DNA of 64,000 nucleotides from Tigriopus japonicus. Lineage: Eukaryota > Arthropoda > Copepoda > Harpacticoida > Harpacticidae. The notes beneath the pieces are model-generated. The model was not told the DNA's origin. It did not search any database and saw nothing but the letters and a program-made list of their open reading frames with translations. The stretch covers positions 9,978,196 to 10,042,195 of the forward strand of contig CM021323.1 in assembly GCA_010645155.1 (NCBI GenBank), given 5' to 3'. This document shows positions 22,997-32,586 of the stretch, piece after piece. Each line of letters starts with the position of its first letter. Positions within the stretch are counted from its first letter, which is position 1. A program made the position numbers and the translations under genes.

Positions 22997-23548
22997 TGGT
23001 CCCCACGACTGAAAGGAGACATTGAAAAGATTGAGGTGGTTCTCGCGACAATGGCCAGATATGAGACCACTCAGCTATGACAAGAGGCTGGAACTTCTGG
23101 GACTGGAACCCCTCGCCCAGAGGCGAGCCATAACGGACTCGATAGTTATGAAGCGAATATTGGATGACCAACCTGCATTTATAAGTTTGCAAAAGAGGCT
23201 GGGGGAGCCTGAAAGACAATATGAAACTAGAGGCGCCTCTAAAGGACTACTGAAGCATCTGTCAGCCAAGAAACGCGTTGGGCAACATGTATTTACAAAC
23301 AGAGCTGTGCGAATTTGGAACCAGATACCCTTAAACATCAGAAAAACAAGATCAATTGAAACATTCAAGCGAGAGTTAAAAGCTTACGTGCATCTTACTC
23401 CAATTGTGATGACCATAATGTCGTAGTAACTCAAGCCTGAGACTCATGTTGCATTGCTTATTTTTTGGTTTTATGTTTTGTTTCGAAATGAGTTACTGGA
23501 CCCACGTATTTCTATGCTCACAATTTACATTAAAAACATGTAAGCCAT
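22997..23548 (+). mobile_element. second LINE 3' fragment inserted in ORF2
   Basis: The host reverse transcriptase reading breaks right after VTPIHK and a different sequence begins with WSPRLKGDIEKIE, the start of a post-catalytic LINE tail. The open frame at 23022-23426 continues as WPDMRPLSYDKRLELLGLE, then VFTNRAVRIWNQIPLN and FKRELKAY, ending in TAG. About 120 bp of AT-rich 3' sequence follow before the host reverse transcriptase resumes at about 23560. Because the host LINE has its own tail at 24095-24835, this is a second, diverged element truncated at its 5' end. A recombination between two LINEs is an alternative. Confidence 0.65.
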
Positions 23549-24958
23549 TACTCTAAACACCTTAGTTGTGCAGCTCCTAGAATTCTTTCTAAATGAGAGT
23601 GACGTGTTTGAGAATCAACATGGTTTTTTGCCCGATCGGTCTTCAACGTCAAATCTTCTTGCCTTTCAAGATTATCTAACCCTTTATGCAGAGCAAGGCT
23701 GACCTCTGGACGTTGTCTACATGGATTTCTCGAAGGCATTCGACAAGAGAAACCACGAAATACTTTTAAACAAGATTGCTTCAATGGGGGGTTTACGGGG
23801 AATTGCTGGATTGGATTTCGGATTGGTCAACAGACCGAACCCATGCGAGTGGTTCTGAATGGGAGGCAATCTAAATGGAGTCTAGTTCGGCCTGGAGTGC
23901 CCCAAGGAAGCGTCTTGGGACCACGTCTGTTTGTTCTCTACGTTGGAGATAAACGTATGACAGTGAGGAATGAGTCCAAAATAATGAAGCTCGCCGATGA
24001 TATCAAAGTTATCCGCCAAATACGATCAACTAAGGACGAAGTTGATCTCCAACTCGACTTGGACTTCCTCGGCGTTTAGACCCAAGAAAACAAGATGGTA
24101 TTAAACCCAAACAAGTGCACGATTTTGCGGTTTGGGTCGGGAAGAATTCTTGGACAACCCCACTACACGATAAGTGGACAAAATGTTGCAATGGTCCACA
24201 GTCAGTGCGATTTAGGTGTTATTTTTGACAAGAGAAATACGTTTACTTCCCACTGTTCGGCTATCGTGGCAAAAGCAAACAAGATGTTGGGGATGTTTCA
24301 AAGACATTTCATAACTCGCGAGCCCCATGTCTGGTTGCCTTTGAATCAAACATACATCAGACCGATGCTGGAGTATAACACTCCCGTGTGGAATCCAGTA
24401 TCAAAGGGCGACATAAGGCGAATCGAATCAATTCAGAGGAGAGCCACAAAACGAATGAGAGGCTTGCATCACCTGGACTACGGGGAAACACCATAAACCC
24501 CTGGGATCGACTCGTTCGAAAAGAGAAGATTGACCTTTAATCTTGTTTTAGTGCACAAAATGATGACTGGAGTGGTAGGGATCAAGAGCTTGAGCTCGAA
24601 TGGCCCCCTTATACAGGGCCTAGAGACAAATGGTGAATATCAAACACTAAGTACAATGAACCAACTCATGAGAGCAGGCCGTGCACATTTGAGATGTCGC
24701 CTACACTTTCTTTCGAACCGTGTTGTGAAGTGTTGGAACCTCTTGCCTCAAAATGTTCGTCTGTCCGAGTCATTGAGATCCTACAGAACTGGGCTCTTGT
24801 CTATCGACCTCTCCTTACTCCTCAAATGTTTTTAACTGTTTTTAGTGTGAAATCTGACGACTTCGTACAAAGTGTATGTAAAAATGGTCACTTCTCGCTC
24901 TTCGTTTTTTGGCGTGATCAGTCTGGCGTTTGTATTCTGCTTTTGCCTCCTCATTAGT

Positions 24959-25858
24959 TCGGTACAGGAAGATGCAGCACAAGATAACTGTGTACACCGG
25001 ATAACTGGATACTGTAGAAAACTCGATACAGGAAGATTTAGTACAAGATAACTGGGTCCACCGAGTAAGTAGGTACACTGGATAAGTGGGCAAACCAGAT
25101 AACACCAAATTATATGAGTCCTGGATTATTGACCATATTCGTCGTGGCACCGTTCAAAAAACCGTGGCAAAAAATCCGGTAAAATGGGAAACATGTCTTT
25201 AGACCCCACAATTGCGAAAAGTTTATTCAAGGACTTGGCGTGTTTATCATATCAATCTTCGAGCCAAAATCTGAAGGGTGCATTTTCTCTGAGTTATAAG
25301 TGACATGTGAAATTTTGATAAGTTGCGTGACTCAGATAAATATAATGGATTTTTCAAAGGAGTAAATGAAGTTGAAGTTTACATTTGTTTAGGTTAGGTT
25401 AGGTTAGGTTGAGTTAGTTTAAAATATTGCTTTAGGATAAATAAACTCACGCAACCTTGGAATAAATCGTGGTACATTTACAAGCAAGATGCATTTTCAA
25501 TGCTTTCAAAAACGGTTTAAGAAAAGCAATTTAACACAGTTGCCTTCAGTCTATTTCAAACAATCTTTTTCTAACACCCATCATCCTGACAGTCACTTTT
25601 CCATTTACGTATACCAGTTTTCCCATCCTGTTTATGCAGTTATCTAAAGCACCCAGTTATCCGGTGTAACCAGATATCTTGTACTGAATCTTCCTGTACC
25701 GAGTTTTCCGGTGTACCCAGTTATCTTGCAGTGAATCTTCCTGTACCGAGTTTTCCGGTGTACCCAGTTATCTTGTAGTGAATCTTCCTGTACCGAGTTT
25801 TCCGGTGTACCCAGTTATCCAGTGATGAATTATTCCATGTACCGAGTTATCCTGGAAC
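24959..25858. mobile_element. foldback element 2, ~16-bp repeat arms
   Basis: The left array (24959 to about 25103) contains units such as GGATAACTGG and GAAAACTCGATACA. The right array (about 25640-25858) is the inverse, arranged as a 47 bp higher-order repeat of three related 16 bp units: GGATAACTGGGTACACC, GGAAAACTCGGTACA and GGAAGATTCACTACAA. Between them lies about 530 bp of AT-rich spacer with four TTAGG units. The inverted arrays can form a hairpin, as in foldback element 1. The right outer end reads GGTTCCAGGATAACTCGG on the - strand, similar to the outer end of foldback element 3. No target-site duplication was identified, so boundaries are approximate. Confidence 0.6.
25389..25408 (+). 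repeat. short (TTAGG)4 telomere-type run
   Basis: Four perfect TTAGG units followed by a degenerate fifth. TTAGG is the ancestral arthropod telomere repeat; here it is interstitial and very short, inside the spacer of foldback element 2. Confidence 0.8.
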
Positions 25859-25899
25859 CCTTTAATACATCTACTTGATGATTTGGGTGGTCCTTACAA

Positions 25900-25965
25900 T
25901 TATGCACTGAAGAGAGTATAGACGGAATGATGTCACCCTTTTGTGGTAAAACAATTTGCAAAGGG
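25900..25965 (+). repeat. fragment of hairpin MITE family
   Basis: Shares ACTGAAGAGAGTATAGA and CCCTTTTGTGGTAAAAC with the central part of the 450 bp hairpin elements at 35.8 and 46.0 kb, so it is a decayed scrap of that family. Confidence 0.5.
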
Positions 25966-26037
25966 GTAATAGGACTAAAACATCTGAAAAAGTATCATTG
26001 CCAGGTACTTTTTGTCACTATCAAGGTCACTCATAGG

Positions 26038-26885
26038 TAGGGACGGGCAAAAAGTGCAAAAAGATTTTTGGTAACATAAACACATGTATATGCCTTTTTG
26101 CACTTTTCACCTTTATTTGCACGATTTTTGTACGTTTTCGGGCTAAATTGTACAAATTGTTGCGAATTTGCCATTTCTTCTTTGAAAATGTTTACTTTTC
26201 GAGGATTTTTTTTCCAAATTTGAAAACTAAAAGTGATTTAACACTCATCATCACAAAAAGTTCAGACAATCTATATAACTGAAACAAGACACAAGAATGG
26301 GGAAATCTCATTGATATTGTCCTTCTGATACTTTTAGATAACTGAATTCAAGAATAGTATGTCAACATCAACGTTTTTCCTACTTCAATCACATTTAGTA
26401 TAGTGTTTTAATAAAAGTCAATATAAGTTCCCTATTTATTGAGTACTTTTATATTCAGCTTAGATTGCATCCCAACATGATCCCATGATTCCTTCTTTGC
26501 AGTTTGCTTACCTTTCTGAAAAAAAACAATTGCATAGTTAAAACAAATAAGACCGTTTTGAACAACAAAATTTAAACATATTTGAAAATCTCTAAGGCTC
26601 CCAGAGTAGGTTACCATAGTATTGATTACTTCTACCTCAATATCTTAATTCTGCTCTTCAAGATTGAAAAATAACAAGCAGATGACAAGAAAATATCTGA
26701 TGCTTTTTGTTTCAGAAATTTGTGTTTTTCTTCGGTTTTTTAGATTTTATTTGCACTTATTTGGTTTTTATCTGCGCCTTTGATCTTTTTCTGCATTTTA
26801 TTTTACGATAATTTACGGCGGTTTTTTTTGTGCAACTTCTGGTAACTAAAAGCTAGTTTTGATTTCCACTTTTTGCCCGTCCCTA
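26038..26885. mobile_element. non-autonomous hAT-like element (848 bp)
   Basis: Perfect 19 bp terminal inverted repeats TAGGGACGGGCAAAAAGTG bound an AT-rich interior with no coding capacity. The flanks are CTCATAGG at 26030-26037 and CTCATAAG at 26886-26893, an 8 bp target-site duplication with one mismatch. An 8 bp duplication and a TAGGG-type end suit the hAT superfamily. The interior is T-rich and appears composed of degenerate short motifs. Confidence 0.75.
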
Positions 26886-26964
26886 CTCATAAGGCTCCAA
26901 AAAAGATCTGACCTTATTTCTTGGCCAAAGATATCTTGACTACAGAATGTTTTATGATAGACCG

Positions 26965-27039
26965 CTTGGTTGGTAAAACATTAAACGGTCCTTTGGGAAT
27001 TGATCAAAACCGGTTTATTGTACTGTTTTGCCAACCAAG
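26965..27039. repeat. small inverted repeat
   Basis: CTTGGTTGGTAAAACA (26965-26980) is the inverse of TGTTTTGCCAACCAAG (27024-27039) with one mismatch. A 75 bp hairpin-forming unit, possibly a tiny MITE. Confidence 0.5.
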
Positions 27040-27096
27040 TGATCGATTGTAAGACATTCAGTAGGCTAGATATACATATGGCTTGACACACACCTG

Positions 27097-27204
27097 GGCC
27101 CGCATTCTCAAATCGTTCTTGGTACTTGACGTCGTACTTCTATGTAGTAACTTTGTTCTTGAAGTCTTACTTCAAGCAACAAGTACGACTTGAGAATACG
27201 GGCC
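27097..27204. mobile_element. small MITE with GGCCCG ends
   Basis: GGCCCGCATTCTCAA at the left is nearly the inverse of TTGAGAATACGGGCC at the right, with further pairing inward (AAGTACGAC against GTCGTACTT). The unit is 108 bp and non-coding. Ends of this GGGCCCGTATTCT kind are common among short animal MITEs; that comparison is from general knowledge. Confidence 0.6.
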
Positions 27205-27391
27205 TTGTTCCTTGCAACATTGGCGATTGTACAAAAATAAGAACTTTTGAGACTTTGGGTGAGCTCCTTAAAAATATTACCGCGCCGCTAACAAAACAAA
27301 CCAAACGGCTTGCTCTGCAAGGGAAGCTGTCGCGAAAAAAAAATCGGGCAGGCCATTTTTCAGCATTTTGAAGACGCCTTTCTAGTTTTAA

Positions 27392-27895
27392 TTGTTGATG
27401 ATGGAAACAATCTTAAATATTGAAAGAATGAAATTTGAAAAATGCCCCAAATGCATTTTTCATCAAAAAGATTCAAACATGTACAGGGTCGGCTGCTCTT
27501 GGGTTGCCAAGAGTAACAATGCTTTAAACGGCAAGAAATTTCGCAGAATGAAGTATGGCCCTCAACGACAATGGAGGTTGCAATATTGAACAGGTATCTT
27601 CTATGAAGGATTTCGGAGTGGTGATTCAAGATGAAAGGTTGATGCACATATCCAGTTACAATTGGGTAAGGCACTTTAAACTTGTGGCTGGATCTATCGC
27701 ACTTTCTAGTCCAGAGATAGTGTTCTGATTTTTCCTCTGTTCAAGTCGATTGTTCAACTGCATCTTGAATATGCTTCTCCCCTTTGGGCTCCAAGGAGTT
27801 CGCCAGGTTTGCAAAAGGTCGAGCAGGTCCAACGATGTTTCACCTCCAAAGGGTACCTTAGTCAAAAAAGTTCAAGCACCTAAGTTCTCCCCTTT
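27392..27895 (+). pseudogene. decayed LINE reverse transcriptase remnant
   Basis: Reading across frames gives ALNGKKF, then KDFGVVIQDERLMHI, then IVQLHLEYASPLWAP and LQKVEQVQRCFTSK. This is the order of the post-ADD region of a LINE reverse transcriptase and matches the fragment at the window start (HLEYASPIWAP, QKIEKVQRCFTRK). Several frameshifts and stops are present and it ends abruptly near 27870-27895. Confidence 0.75.
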
Positions 27896-27971
27896 TGTGC
27901 AACTAAAAAAAACCAAAAATTCTAAACAAAAGGTAATGCATAGTTTTTTGCATTTTTTCAGATTTAATTAC

Positions 27972-28081
27972 CCTATCTTTTTTTCTATCTGCTATCTTTT
28001 TTTCTATCTGATATCTTTTTTTCTATCTGATATCTTTTTTTTCTATCTGCTATCTTTCTATCTATCTGCTATCTTTTTTTC
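27972..28081 (+). repeat. TATCTTTTTTTC tandem repeat
   Basis: Tandem copies of CTATCTGCTATCTTTTTTT-like units about 19-21 bp long with C/A variants, ending at 28081. Confidence 0.85.
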
Positions 28082-29317
28082 TCACCAAAAGAACTCCGCA
28101 TTTTGTTTAGCTTGTCAACTGGTTTTTGTTTTGTTGAAAAGTGCATCCCAACTCATACCACAATGTCTGGACTTGAAAGTGTGATTGATCCAACCACATG
28201 TTTCCAATGTCTTACTCACTTTCAGCTCGATATGAGTGGGTTGTCCTGACCAACCCACTATTCAAGGGTTGTACAGATCTGCCAACAGTAACTCATTGGT
28301 AGATCAAATTTCATATAAACGGTAAATTTATAAACTAAATTAATCATTAACTCTCAATGTAAATACCCACCTAATGTTTCTGCTTGAGCTGTAGAGAATC
28401 TCGCAACCTTTTGACTGGGAATTCGCATACCAAAGACCAAAAGTGTTTGTTATAATTGTAATATTTCGTGAAATTTTTGATTTTTGCACAACTGTGTCAC
28501 TATTGCTTTACTTTAACAATCACAAACGGTTACAAATAATATGGGATGGCAAATGTCCTCGGAACTTAAAAAAAAAAATTAAGAGTTTTTTTTTGTATAG
28601 TCCTTGTGAAAAGATTGTTGGTCCTCGGTAACAATTTGAACAATGAAGAAGCCCGATAAAGAAGAGATGAGGACTTCATTGATCGAACTAACCTCGATTC
28701 CCTTGGATTTGGAGGGGCTCTCAGAATGCACGTCAAACCTCTACGATCGTTACAACTGATCTCAAAGCCTGGGTTAGGACAGAGCCCATGAATGCTCTTG
28801 AAAACATATAGCTGGTATGTTTAGCGTGCACCAAGGTGTGCTAGTAGCATTGACTTCAAGTCAACTTCAAGTAAACTTTCTCACTATTTGACCTTAACAT
28901 AAAGTTTGATGGAGGAGAAGCATGACTGGAAGCTTGCAAAGAGGGAAGTTCTCAAGCGTCGTTGAAGCATACCCAATCGAACACTTCAACGCCGATCGAA
29001 ACAACTCCAAGCCAACTTCCTTTCAGTGTTTCTTCGAATTCGCTGTCAAAAATTGCCCACCTCCTGACCTGTTCGTGAGCGCGGGGTTGAAAAGGGTGCG
29101 AGGAAGAGACAAAATGAGAAATGTGGGGTAGCTGAAATCAGGATGTGACGGCTTTGAAAGCGGGCGAGCGAACGATCATGGATGTTTGGGAATTTCAAGA
29201 TCGAAACGGACCGTCACATTCGAGAAATGCCAAATCGATGGAGAAAACCAGGCAAGCACACTCTGGAGTAAACTTGCAAGTCAACTATCGAGCTTTGCCA
29301 TCATAGCATACGAGCTA
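28082..29317. other. non-coding, degenerate repeat scraps
   Basis: No gene is supported. A segment at 28761-28930 is similar to the loop of foldback element 3 (30139-30260), sharing CTCAAAG, a TGAATG block and AACATATAG. The open frame at 28922-29131 shows no domain. Confidence 0.5.
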
Positions 29318-29470
29318 CAGTATCAGATACCTTTCATACCTTCTCTGAGTACTGTACACCCCTAACTTCTGGAGCCTCTCCCAAAACGAGAGCTCTCTCA
29401 TTCCTGTGATATTCCTAGTCAAAGATCTTTGAACCTGCTCGACGTTTAGCAGGACAATTGATCGTCCTGC
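29318..29470 (-). pseudogene. LINE reverse transcriptase tail scrap
   Basis: On the - strand this reads VEQVQRSLTRNITGM, then FWERLQKLGVYSTQRRYERY, close to the corresponding block at the window start (QRCFTRKICGM and RLKALQLYSLQRRYERY). It is bounded by unrelated sequence and followed by a stop. A dead fragment of the same LINE family in the opposite orientation. Confidence 0.7.
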
Positions 29471-29589
29471 GATTGACCTCAACGATTAATTTAAAAAGAA
29501 ACGGTTCTTTTTTAATAAAAAAAATAAAAATAAAAAATTCCTATCTTCAGGACAAATTCCAACGAAGCTCTAGAACCACGATCAGAAAC

Positions 29590-30816
29590 GAGTAGTGGAT
29601 GCCTCCAGCGTGGACTCTGACTCGGAAAAATGCGTTCTCGGTACGTTCAGTAGCAGTGTGGAACGGTTCCCATACAACTCCCCCAACAGTGATCTCCCCC
29701 TGTAGGTTTGCACCAGGTGATCTCCGCCAAGGTAAACTCCCCCAGCACTTATCTCCACCAAGGTTAACTCCACCAACAATCAACTCCGCCAACATTGAAC
29801 TCCGCCACGGTAAACTCCACCAGGGTTAACTCTCCCAACAATCATCTCCGCCAACAATGATTTCCCCCACGGTGAACTCCGCCACGGTAAACTCCACCAC
29901 GGTAAACTCCGCCACGGAAAACTCCGCTACGGTAAACTCCGCCACGGTAAATTCCGCCACGGTAAACTCCGCCACGGTAAACTCCGCCACGGTAAACTCC
30001 GCCACGGTAAACTCCGCCACGGTAAACTCCGCCACGGTAAACTCCGCCATGGTAAACTCCTCCACGGTAAACTCCGCCAAAAGTGATTTCCGCCATGGCA
30101 AACTCCACCCCAAGAAACTCCGCCTCAAAGAACACTCACTCAAAGTCCCTGGGTAGGCCGTGAATGGATTTGGTAAACATATAGTTGGTTTTTAATGGTC
30201 TCAGTGTGAGCATGAGAAGTGATTTTTCTAACAAAATGAAATTTGACAAGGGTGGAGTTTATTTTGTCGCGACTGATACAATGGCGCAATTTCTTTTGGT
30301 GGAAATCATCAGGGGATTGGCAGAGATTACCGTGGCGGAGTTCACAATGGCGGAGCTTACCATAGTGGAATTTACCGTGGTGGAGTTTCCCGTGGAGGAG
30401 TTTCCCGTGGCGGAGTTTCCCGTGGCGGAGTTTCCCGTGGCGGAGTTTCCCTTGGCGGAGTTTCCCGTGGCGGAGTTTACCGTGGCGGAGTTTACCGTGG
30501 TGGAGTTTACCGTGGCGGAGTTCACCGTGGGGGAAATCATTGTTGGCGGAGATGATTGTTGGGGGAGTTAACCCTGGTGGAGTTTACCGTGGCGGAGTTC
30601 AATGTTGGCGGAGTTGATTGTTGGTGGAGTTAACCTTGGTGGAGATAAGTGCTGGGGGAGTTTACCTTGGCGGAGATCACCTGGTGCAAACCAACAGGGG
30701 GAGATCACTGTTGGGGGAAAGAAATGGCCACCGTGTGGAACAGTTTGCCTCAAGAAATCAGACAAGTAACGTCGATGAAAAAATGCAAGCATGCGATTCG
30801 GCTCTTTGACGTATGA
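29590..30816 (+). pseudogene. LINE tail split by foldback element 3
   Basis: To the left of the foldback the frame reads LTRKNAFSVRSVAVWN; to the right it resumes VWNSLPQEIRQVTSMKK and ends with TGA at 30814. Together these form the usual AFSVRxVxxWNSLP end of a LINE reverse transcriptase, cut at WN by the insertion. This pre-insertion reading lets the target-site duplication be located exactly. Confidence 0.7.
29665..30732. mobile_element. foldback element 3, 15-bp repeat arms, 9-bp TSD
   Basis: A 1068 bp element flanked by the perfect 9 bp duplication GTGTGGAAC (29656-29664 and 30733-30741). Outer ends match imperfectly (GGTTCCCATAC against GGTGGCCATTT) and then CCCCCAACAGTGATCTCCCC is shared exactly. 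Each arm continues as a near-identical set of irregular units and then a tandem array of a 15 bp unit, GGTAAACTCCGCCAC (about 14 copies on the left). The right array uses a GGGAAACTCC variant over several copies, so each array expanded separately. A loop of about 130-150 bp separates the arms. Nine-base duplications and repeat-built inverted arms are the hallmarks of Foldback elements, placed near Mutator. No transposase is present. Open frames reading AEFTV or ATVNS pentapeptides are products of the 15 bp unit, not genes. Confidence 0.85.
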
Positions 30817-31523
30817 CGGCAAAGAGATAAGGACCTTTATTTCTTTATTTTCCTCCACTCATTTTTTCTTCTTCCTCTCATATCCAATACTCCTCAATCA
30901 CCTCATTGGTGTTGGAGTGGAGAAATCAATAAGGACAATAAATAAAATAAATTTTGATAACATTTTTTTGTCATTGTGCAGTCCAGAAATGGTGCCAAAA
31001 TGGGACGTTGTTTAGAATTCCATAGTTCAGAAAGAAATTGTTCAAAAGGAGTTGTCAGATTTCAAAAAGACTTCTACGTACTGCAAATCTATTTGTTTTA
31101 GCTAGCCTCCCAAACAGATGGCATGTGGTCCAATCAAAGATTAGGGCCTCCATTGATTCCGATCAGTTCGAGAAGGAAAGTAGAGTGATCCAGAAGGTTA
31201 AAACTAATCCAAAGGATTATTTCTCTTTGATTGAAAATTGAATATATGGGAACCCATTTTAGAAGGCATGATTTTAAGCAAAAAAATATCAAGACTCTAA
31301 TTTCATTAAATATGGCACAAGAAATGAATATCATTTTTGTAATCAGGCCAGATATGATTGTTTTTGAAGGGGGTAACTAACACCGACGCCTATTTTCAAA
31401 GATGTTGGAATGAAATTTGCATTTTTTTTGACAAACTTAGGCCAAGGCACAGACTACGCTACTGTTGGACTTCAATGAGAGCTTCATTTTTTTCAGTTTT
31501 GCTCCCACGTAAAAGTATGTGTT

Positions 31524-31746
31524 AGATTTGTCTACAAAGTTTCAGCTCAATCGAACGACGGAGTCAAAAGTTATGCGTCCTTTAAATTCAGGCAAGCGGG
31601 GACTGAAAAATGTTTCAGCATTCAGAAATGATAGCACAGCTAAAAAGATTGACCAAATTTCATTTTCCGCCTTCGCCTGCCTGAATTTCAAAGACGTTTA
31701 ACTTTTGACTCCATTAACTCATTGAGCTGAAGAATAGCAGACAAAT
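31524..31746. repeat. short hairpin MITE, related to 450-bp family
   Basis: The left arm AGATTTGTCTAC then TTTCAGCTCAATCGAACG, GGAGTCAAAAGTTA and AAATTCAGGCA is mirrored by the right arm (TGCCTGAATTT, TAACTTTTGACTCC, TTGAGCTGAA, GCAGACAAAT). The shared TCAGCTCAATCGAACG plus GGAGTCAAAAGTTATGC block links it to the elements at 35.8 and 46.0 kb, though the core differs. Confidence 0.6.
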
Positions 31747-32586
31747 TTCTTGTTACATTAAGTACGGATTTTGTGAAATGTAACATTCTCCTCAACGGGA
31801 ACAAAGATGAAAAAAATTGAAGCGATCATCTCAGTCTATTAATACCGTAGTCTATGACTAAGGTATTTAAACTCAAAACGGTTATTTTTTCTTAGATTCA
31901 TTAAATGATCAACTGCCAAGGACATCCTAGTATCCTAGTGCTGGAAACTTGTTGCAACCTAAACCTTACACTTGTTAAATTGAATTTTGCTCCTAATTCA
32001 AGAGTCATGCTTTTTTGAGAAAGTCTTCAAATGTACTAAAATTAAACCTTCCACCTATTTTCAAAGACTTGGATGAAAATCGGCCAGTATTATACGATAT
32101 GCTTTCATGAAACTGGAGTGAAAGCGAACACGTTCTAGGAGGGGTATTTTCTTTATTTTCATAACAATACACTTAAGAATGAATATCTCACAAACCGCCG
32201 ACAGAGTTCACCGTGTTGTACGAAAACCTCTTTTCATTGAGTTGGAGTAGCCTTGAAAATTCTTTGGGAAAAGGACTTTTTCTGACTGATATGGTTAGAA
32301 AACACCATGTTAAAGATAAGCATTGCTGGTCGGTGGTTATGAATTTGATTTGATGGCTCAATTTTTTCATAATTGGTATTGTCGATGTGGAAGCTGATGA
32401 TTTTGAAGGGTGTGACTTTGCAAGCTATAGGGTGACACGACCGACCGCAAAGAGAACTCATCTCGTCTCAGCGTGGATCCACCGGATTCCGAGGACACCC
32501 AAAGATTCGTCTCAGGTCCTATAAAGGTCGGCTGGAAGACAAAATGGTCAGCATTGTGGCACATGTGTCAAAATCAATCCATTTAA
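31747..32586. other. 3' flank and likely 3' UTR of receptor gene
   Basis: Follows the stop codon of the - strand receptor gene. On the - strand an AATAAA occurs at 32152-32157, about 435 bases after the stop, a candidate polyadenylation signal. No other structure seen. Confidence 0.4.

Larger units (their letters stand above)
20086..24835 (+). pseudogene. LINE ORF2 (endonuclease-reverse transcriptase), interrupted
   Basis: ORF2 proteins nick the target DNA and copy the element RNA. The ATG at 20086 is followed by three further codons and then by the Tc1 insertion; the same frame resumes at 21708. Endonuclease motifs are readable: FVVISETLLND, GVYLSPN and CGDINHPYISW. The linker contains SVEEAWIKLKTLKTAL and a lysine-rich segment. 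The reverse transcriptase begins with KRLKTASACGPDEISSYIL and KKANVTPIHK and is then broken by a foreign LINE tail. It resumes at about 23560 with NQHGFLPDRS, YMDFSKAFD, PQGSVLGP and LADDIKVI, and finishes with the VSKGDIRRIESIQRRATK tail. Several frameshifts and stops (for example TGA just before the DFSKAFD block) make it non-functional. About 35 residues between PIHK and NQHGF appear to be missing at the insertion point. Confidence 0.85.
18815..24840 (+). mobile_element. non-LTR retrotransposon (LINE), nested and decayed
   Basis: An almost full-length LINE comprising a 5' leader, ORF1 with a CCHC zinc knuckle, and ORF2 with an apurinic-type endonuclease and reverse transcriptase. It carries two later insertions: a Tc1 element at 20098-21705 and what looks like the 3' tail of another LINE at about 22997-23548. 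Removing these leaves roughly 3.9 kb, a normal size for jockey/CR1-group elements. Both ORFs have frameshifts and stops, so the copy is inactive. ORF2 starts six bases after the ORF1 stop. No clear poly(A) tail or target-site duplication was found, so both ends are approximate. Confidence 0.8.

Noticed and set aside
29826..30571. Open frames of 97-128 codons encoding AEFTV, GGVYR or ATVNS pentapeptide repeats
   Set aside because: They occur in several frames on both strands because the 15 bp DNA unit keeps frame. They lie wholly inside foldback element 3 and are not pentapeptide-repeat proteins.
31038..31241. 67-codon frame whose end (KVKTNPKDYFSLIEN) resembles a LINE linker
   Set aside because: The similarity is limited to about 15 residues and no flanking reverse transcriptase or endonuclease motifs were found, so it is too weak to annotate.
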